Below are positions 60,470 through 64,000 of a stretch of 64,000 bases of DNA, one piece after another (within the stretch, counting starts at the first letter, position 1; each line of letters begins with the position of its first letter). The stretch covers positions 24,047,832 to 24,111,831 of the forward strand of contig CM040746.1 in assembly GCA_022829145.1 (NCBI GenBank). Direction: 5' to 3'. Made by a program: the position numbers and the translations under genes. The notes below the pieces were generated by a model, which saw nothing but the letters and a program-made list of their open reading frames with translations, was not told the DNA's origin and did no database searches. Origin of the DNA: Albula goreensis (Eukaryota; Chordata; Actinopteri; Albuliformes; Albulidae).

Positions 60470-60800
60470 GTGACATTATTGGTGTCGCTGCTTGGAGTGC
60501 AAGGGGCTTTAATTAATTGGTTGTGCTCCTCACTGAGGGTCAGCCTCTCACTCACATTCCAGGTGCTGTGGATACTCTAGGTCCTCTCACCATGTTTTAT
60601 TTATGATTTTGATTTAATGTGAGTCACCATCCGCAAGGAATCAGGATCCAGCAAGCAGTGAATGCAACTAGCAGGATGTAATTTCACTTCATTATCCTGG
60701 CCAGAAGAAAATAGCCCTCCTAATGTTTAATTGAGAATAAAAGCTTATGCAGTGCTCCTCTAAATTCCCAGCTGGGCTTGTTAAATCAAAACCTGTAGTA
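60470..60800. promoter_or_regulatory. Candidate conserved non-coding element
   Basis: Repeat-free balanced island with gctttaattaattggttgtg (paired homeodomain cores plus CCAAT-type ATTGG), aggtgctgtgg, and atgtttaattgag. The edge near 60446-60457 has catatgcatatg, an octamer-like palindrome. Texture and motif density are the only evidence. Confidence 0.3.
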
Positions 60801-60809
60801 ACATAAAAA

Positions 60810-63220
60810 AGAGTGCTCAGGGTTGGAGGGCATATGGGTGCCCCACATACTGTACTTGAAGCTGCACAGTGGTGATATTCAAACATGGCAGCAGATCACT
60901 AGAATTAACTCACTGCAAGGTATGTTAATTAAGTGTTTGGTCAAAAGTATCATGCCATTAAATTATGAATATGCTCACCTCTCTATAGTCATAGTCCTTA
61001 TCGTCTCCATTATTTATGACATCATAGGACATAGTCATAGTTACGTTAGGCAACCAACGTAATTGTATATTATCAAAGTTTTCAGTGTATTTTTATGACT
61101 AAGAATCAAAATTCCAACCATGATGAATTTCATTTTCCCTCAGATTTACTCAGGGCTGTTGGAATGATCTTCCTGTTCAGGTTCTGTACCAGTGTGTGGA
61201 TGGGGCACATACAAACAGGGATGGGAATCCAAACCGTACCAGTGACAGCTGTGGCTGGAAGCAATGTGCATGCATGGCCTTGGTGCAGAAGTTTGGTGGG
61301 GAAGTTCTGGTGTCTGGTCCCCAGCAATCTCTGCTTCTGTGCAAGTGCACATTGTAGACTGTGTGGTGTGCAAAGATGCAGCTGGAGAGTCAATCAATGT
61401 CATCTAATGACTTTAAAGTGGGGATTCAGCAACAAATGCTGCTTTTGAAAAATGCTTTTACATTTCAGATTGAGGGAAAAAATAATAAAAATGCATTCAC
61501 TCATACCTTTTTGAATTGACCAGTTCAAGATGACAAGTTTTTTTTTTTAACTCTTTTGAAGAGGTTTGTCCATGGAAAATAGATTCCCTTTATTTGTTTT
61601 AAAATTCTGCACAACTTCTAATAAAATATGAAAAAAGCCTAACTGTGGAAGATAGCTAACTGGATAAAAATTCAGCAGGTCAGGCAAGTAAAATAAAAGG
61701 GTTCTCAACACATTGCAGACTGACAGAGGCTACAGAAACAAGAATAATCTCCCTCAGAATTGTTTGCTTGACAAATAAGAAACTGAAGCCCTTCCATTTA
61801 CAGTTTACCCTGTTTACCCTGTACTAGGGAGACAAAGGAGTGATGTGGGTCATTCCATGCCAACTGACCCAGAATTCAGAACTTTTCCCAGTTCATGTCA
61901 TGGATTTTCTCTGAAAAAACTTGTAAAAAACTTCCATTAAATTCATGGGACCTTAAAATATCCTATAGCTCTACTCCAAATACGTTTTTAGTTTGACCCT
62001 CTGAGTCAAATTTCATTATTTTTGCATGTGCATTGCTAGCCTCAACAATTGTTTATTTTTCACTGGATTAGGTTTAAATTTGTACTGAACATCCAAGAAA
62101 CCCCAAGGATGCATGTAAATATTCATTTAAATAGTTACAGCAGAAATTGTACAGTAATCAAATTAGTAGAATCTTTAATTTTCTAAAATTAATATCTCCA
62201 CTAGTTTTCACTTTATTGCGATCAAGTTATTTGGTCCTGCATAAAAAATTGAGGAAGTCACGTTAAATTGTGCAAATATATTTTCTAACCTAATATTTCT
62301 TGGCAATGCAATTTTTGTGCATTCAAAGCATCTAATTGATTTAATATTAATATTAACAATTAATGTTAATTTAATATTAATAATTCATTATGAAATATAT
62401 TTACACATCCTCATACTGTACTGTTCATCTCTCTCTCAATCTCTTTTTATTTTTAGCTTAACAAAGTTTTATGAACATTTATGAAAAAAATGTTTTATAA
62501 ATCGAAAGATTCTGTTTTGTATTGGAAACAGAAACTGTTTAGAGTAAAGATATACCGAAAAATATCCTTCAGTTGTAGGGAATAATCTGAAATTCCAGTG
62601 ATGCTTTGTTTGTGTTTCTTGATGTGTTCATTTTACTGCAGTTTGCTATGGAAATGTGAATTATGTTTCATTTTACTTCTATTTTTTCCCCCACTGAACT
62701 GGGTTTTTTAAATGGAGGAAACCATCACATACAACTAAAACCTACATGTTCTGAGCTAAATTTTGATGTATAGGTTGTGGGGGTTTGAAAGAGATCCAGT
62801 TGCCACACCTTTGCCAGTTGCCACAGACTTTTGTCTGGCTAGATCCCACACATGACGCCTCCCCTTACACAATGTGAGAGTTTCCCTGAATGATAGCCGG
62901 GAACGGTCAACTCTCAACCTGCTGCCTGCTTTGCGCCGACTAGGTGGGGAGACTACAAAATAGGGGTGACTTTTCAATAAAATGTACTAAATCAGATGAG
63001 TAGTTAGTGAAACAACTACAAACAGAAAACAGAATGGGCATTTTTAGCTTGTGGACATCCACAATGATATGAATCAATTTGAAAAAAACAAAATGGCTGA
63101 TGCACAGACATGCCAATCATGGCTTTTTTCCCGAATAATAACAAAAAAATTTGGGTAAAAGAAATGTCTGTTTCCATCGCACTATCTGTGCCTTTTTGAA
63201 TAACATATTTGTATTTGGGC
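60810..63220. other. Unassigned non-coding stretch
   Basis: Holds a balanced block at 61140-61410 with three overlapping openings of 85-117 codons but no protein resemblance. It also has a 9-bp tandem (tttaccctg twice, 61804-61821), an inverted tgggtca/tgaccca pair (61846-61871), very AT-rich taatattaa-type palindromes at 62335-62395, and a CpG-bearing block at 62780-62950 of unknown identity. Confidence 0.4.
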
Positions 63221-63227
63221 ACATCCC

Positions 63228-63265
63228 TAATAGATACTTTATTCTTCCCCTTGGGGAAATTATTG
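63228..63265 (-). mobile_element. Non-LTR retrotransposon 3' tail, minus strand
   Basis: On the plus strand the segment reads taatagatactttattcttc followed by cccttggggaaattattgc. Its complement is the familiar LINE 3' end of the form aatttcccc..gggga..aataaagtatcta found in many fish retrotransposons (Rex-type). No coding part can be followed beyond the fold-back structure to the right. Only the tail is claimed. Confidence 0.6.
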
Positions 63266-63496
63266 CATTCAGTGGTTTCATTTCATAGGTAGATATTTGT
63301 ACTATGTTGAATTCAAGGTTTTTTATTACTGTGTGATACCTATTGAGCCTGTTGCTCAAGACGTTTAAGCCATTACAAGCTGTGACTTGCAAATGTCCTG
63401 AACCCAATGAAAAACAAGCTCTAAAGGTATCACTAGAGATAGAAAACCTACATAGTACAAATATCTACCTATGAAATAAAACCACTGAATGCAATA
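63261..63496. repeat. Young fold-back (inverted repeat) of 236 bp
   Basis: The left arm 63261-63307 and right arm 63450-63496 are reverse complements at 46 of 47 positions (core: atagtacaaatatctaccta). Complementarity resumes, less perfectly, toward the centre: aggttttttattactg...gatacc near 63318-63342 pairs with ggtatcac...agaaaacct near 63426-63449. About 80 bases of unpaired loop remain. The near-identity of the outer arms indicates a recent inverted duplication, gene conversion, or an element in active use. No coding content. Confidence 0.88.
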
Positions 63497-63499
63497 TTA

Positions 63500-64000
63500 C
63501 TGAATTGAATATTAACATTTTCTCATTAAAAAGTTTCAAGGAAATTAAAATAATCCTTCTTGGGAAAATATACGATCAAAACATCTTAAAAAGTGGGTTT
63601 TTCTGTTAGCTATATTTAGCAAGATCACTCAGCTTTTATGAAGGACCAGATAACTTCTAGATGTGATATAACTATATTAATACTACATATACTCAAAATT
63701 TGGTTGCAAGAAAGTAAAAACGAGTAGAGATATTAATTTTAGAAAATTAAAGATACTTAAGATTCTTGAGATTCTATTCATTTGATTACTGTAAAAATTA
63801 AGCAACAACTATTTACATGAATATATGTTACAAATATATGTTATGTAAGAAACTTTGGGTTTCTTGGATGTTCATTACAAATTACAACCATCTCCAGTGA
63901 AAATTAAGCAATTGGTGAGTCTTGGACTACAAACACAAAAATGATGTAATTTAGCTCCAAGGGCCAAACTTCAAAAATGCATAACTAAAAACTAAAAAAG
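63500..64000. other. Unassigned AT-rich stretch
   Basis: No gene, repeat or element recognised up to the end of the window. Confidence 0.45.

Noticed and set aside
61846..61871. Inverted tgggtca/tgaccca pair as a nuclear-receptor element
   Set aside because: The 12-base spacer does not fit known inverted-repeat response elements; likely chance or part of a repeat.

Overview
The window looks like non-coding nuclear DNA from a vertebrate, most probably a ray-finned fish. By eye it is AT-rich and full of long (CA)n and (GA)n microsatellites. It carries decayed pieces of repeat families typical of fish genomes: Tc1-like transposons, L2/Maui-type and other non-LTR retrotransposons, tRNA-derived HE1-like SINEs and short terminal-inverted-repeat elements. 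No host protein-coding exon, rRNA, functional tRNA or CRISPR array could be supported. The longest open frames (181, 178 and 147 codons) resemble no known protein, and one of them runs across a transposon. The window is best read as a gene desert or the inside of a very large intron. The species cannot be named from the sequence.

Layout. 0-9 kb: mostly unassigned single-copy-like DNA, with a 15-bp perfect hairpin (4.5 kb), a possible solo LTR (5.5 kb), an HE1-like SINE (6.3 kb) and a pair of CTCF-like motifs (7.65 and 7.70 kb). 9-16 kb: remains of three Tc1-like families (9.2, 14.3 and 15.5-16.1 kb, the last with a broken transposase), another SINE (13.4 kb) and a long CA tract (11.0 kb). 17-20 kb: an island that looks like a conserved non-coding element, followed by a polypurine tract with a G-quadruplex motif. 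20.4-20.9 kb: a large fold-back element, probably a MITE. 21.5-30 kb: a local duplication, several microsatellites, regulatory-looking islands, and a 481-bp inverted-repeat element at 29.8-30.2 kb. 33.6-33.9 kb: a Tigger-like element with an intact TA target duplication. 36.6-37.1 kb: a minus-strand reverse-transcriptase relic. 38.2 kb: a 142-bp CA/CG tract. 44.5-46.9 kb: a LINE 3' end preceded by unexplained open segments. 52.6-53.6 kb: an L2/Maui-type LINE relic. 54.3 kb: a minus-strand SINE. 55.3-55.5 kb: an ancient 45-bp tandem array. 63.2-63.5 kb: a LINE tail and a young 236-bp fold-back structure.

No genes act together here. Any function probably lies in cis-regulatory islands, listed with low confidence because conservation cannot be tested from one sequence. 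Mobile-element calls rest on recognised terminal repeats, catalytic motifs and 3' tails. Subfamily names are avoided where recognition does not go that deep. Statements about base composition are visual impressions, not computed values.
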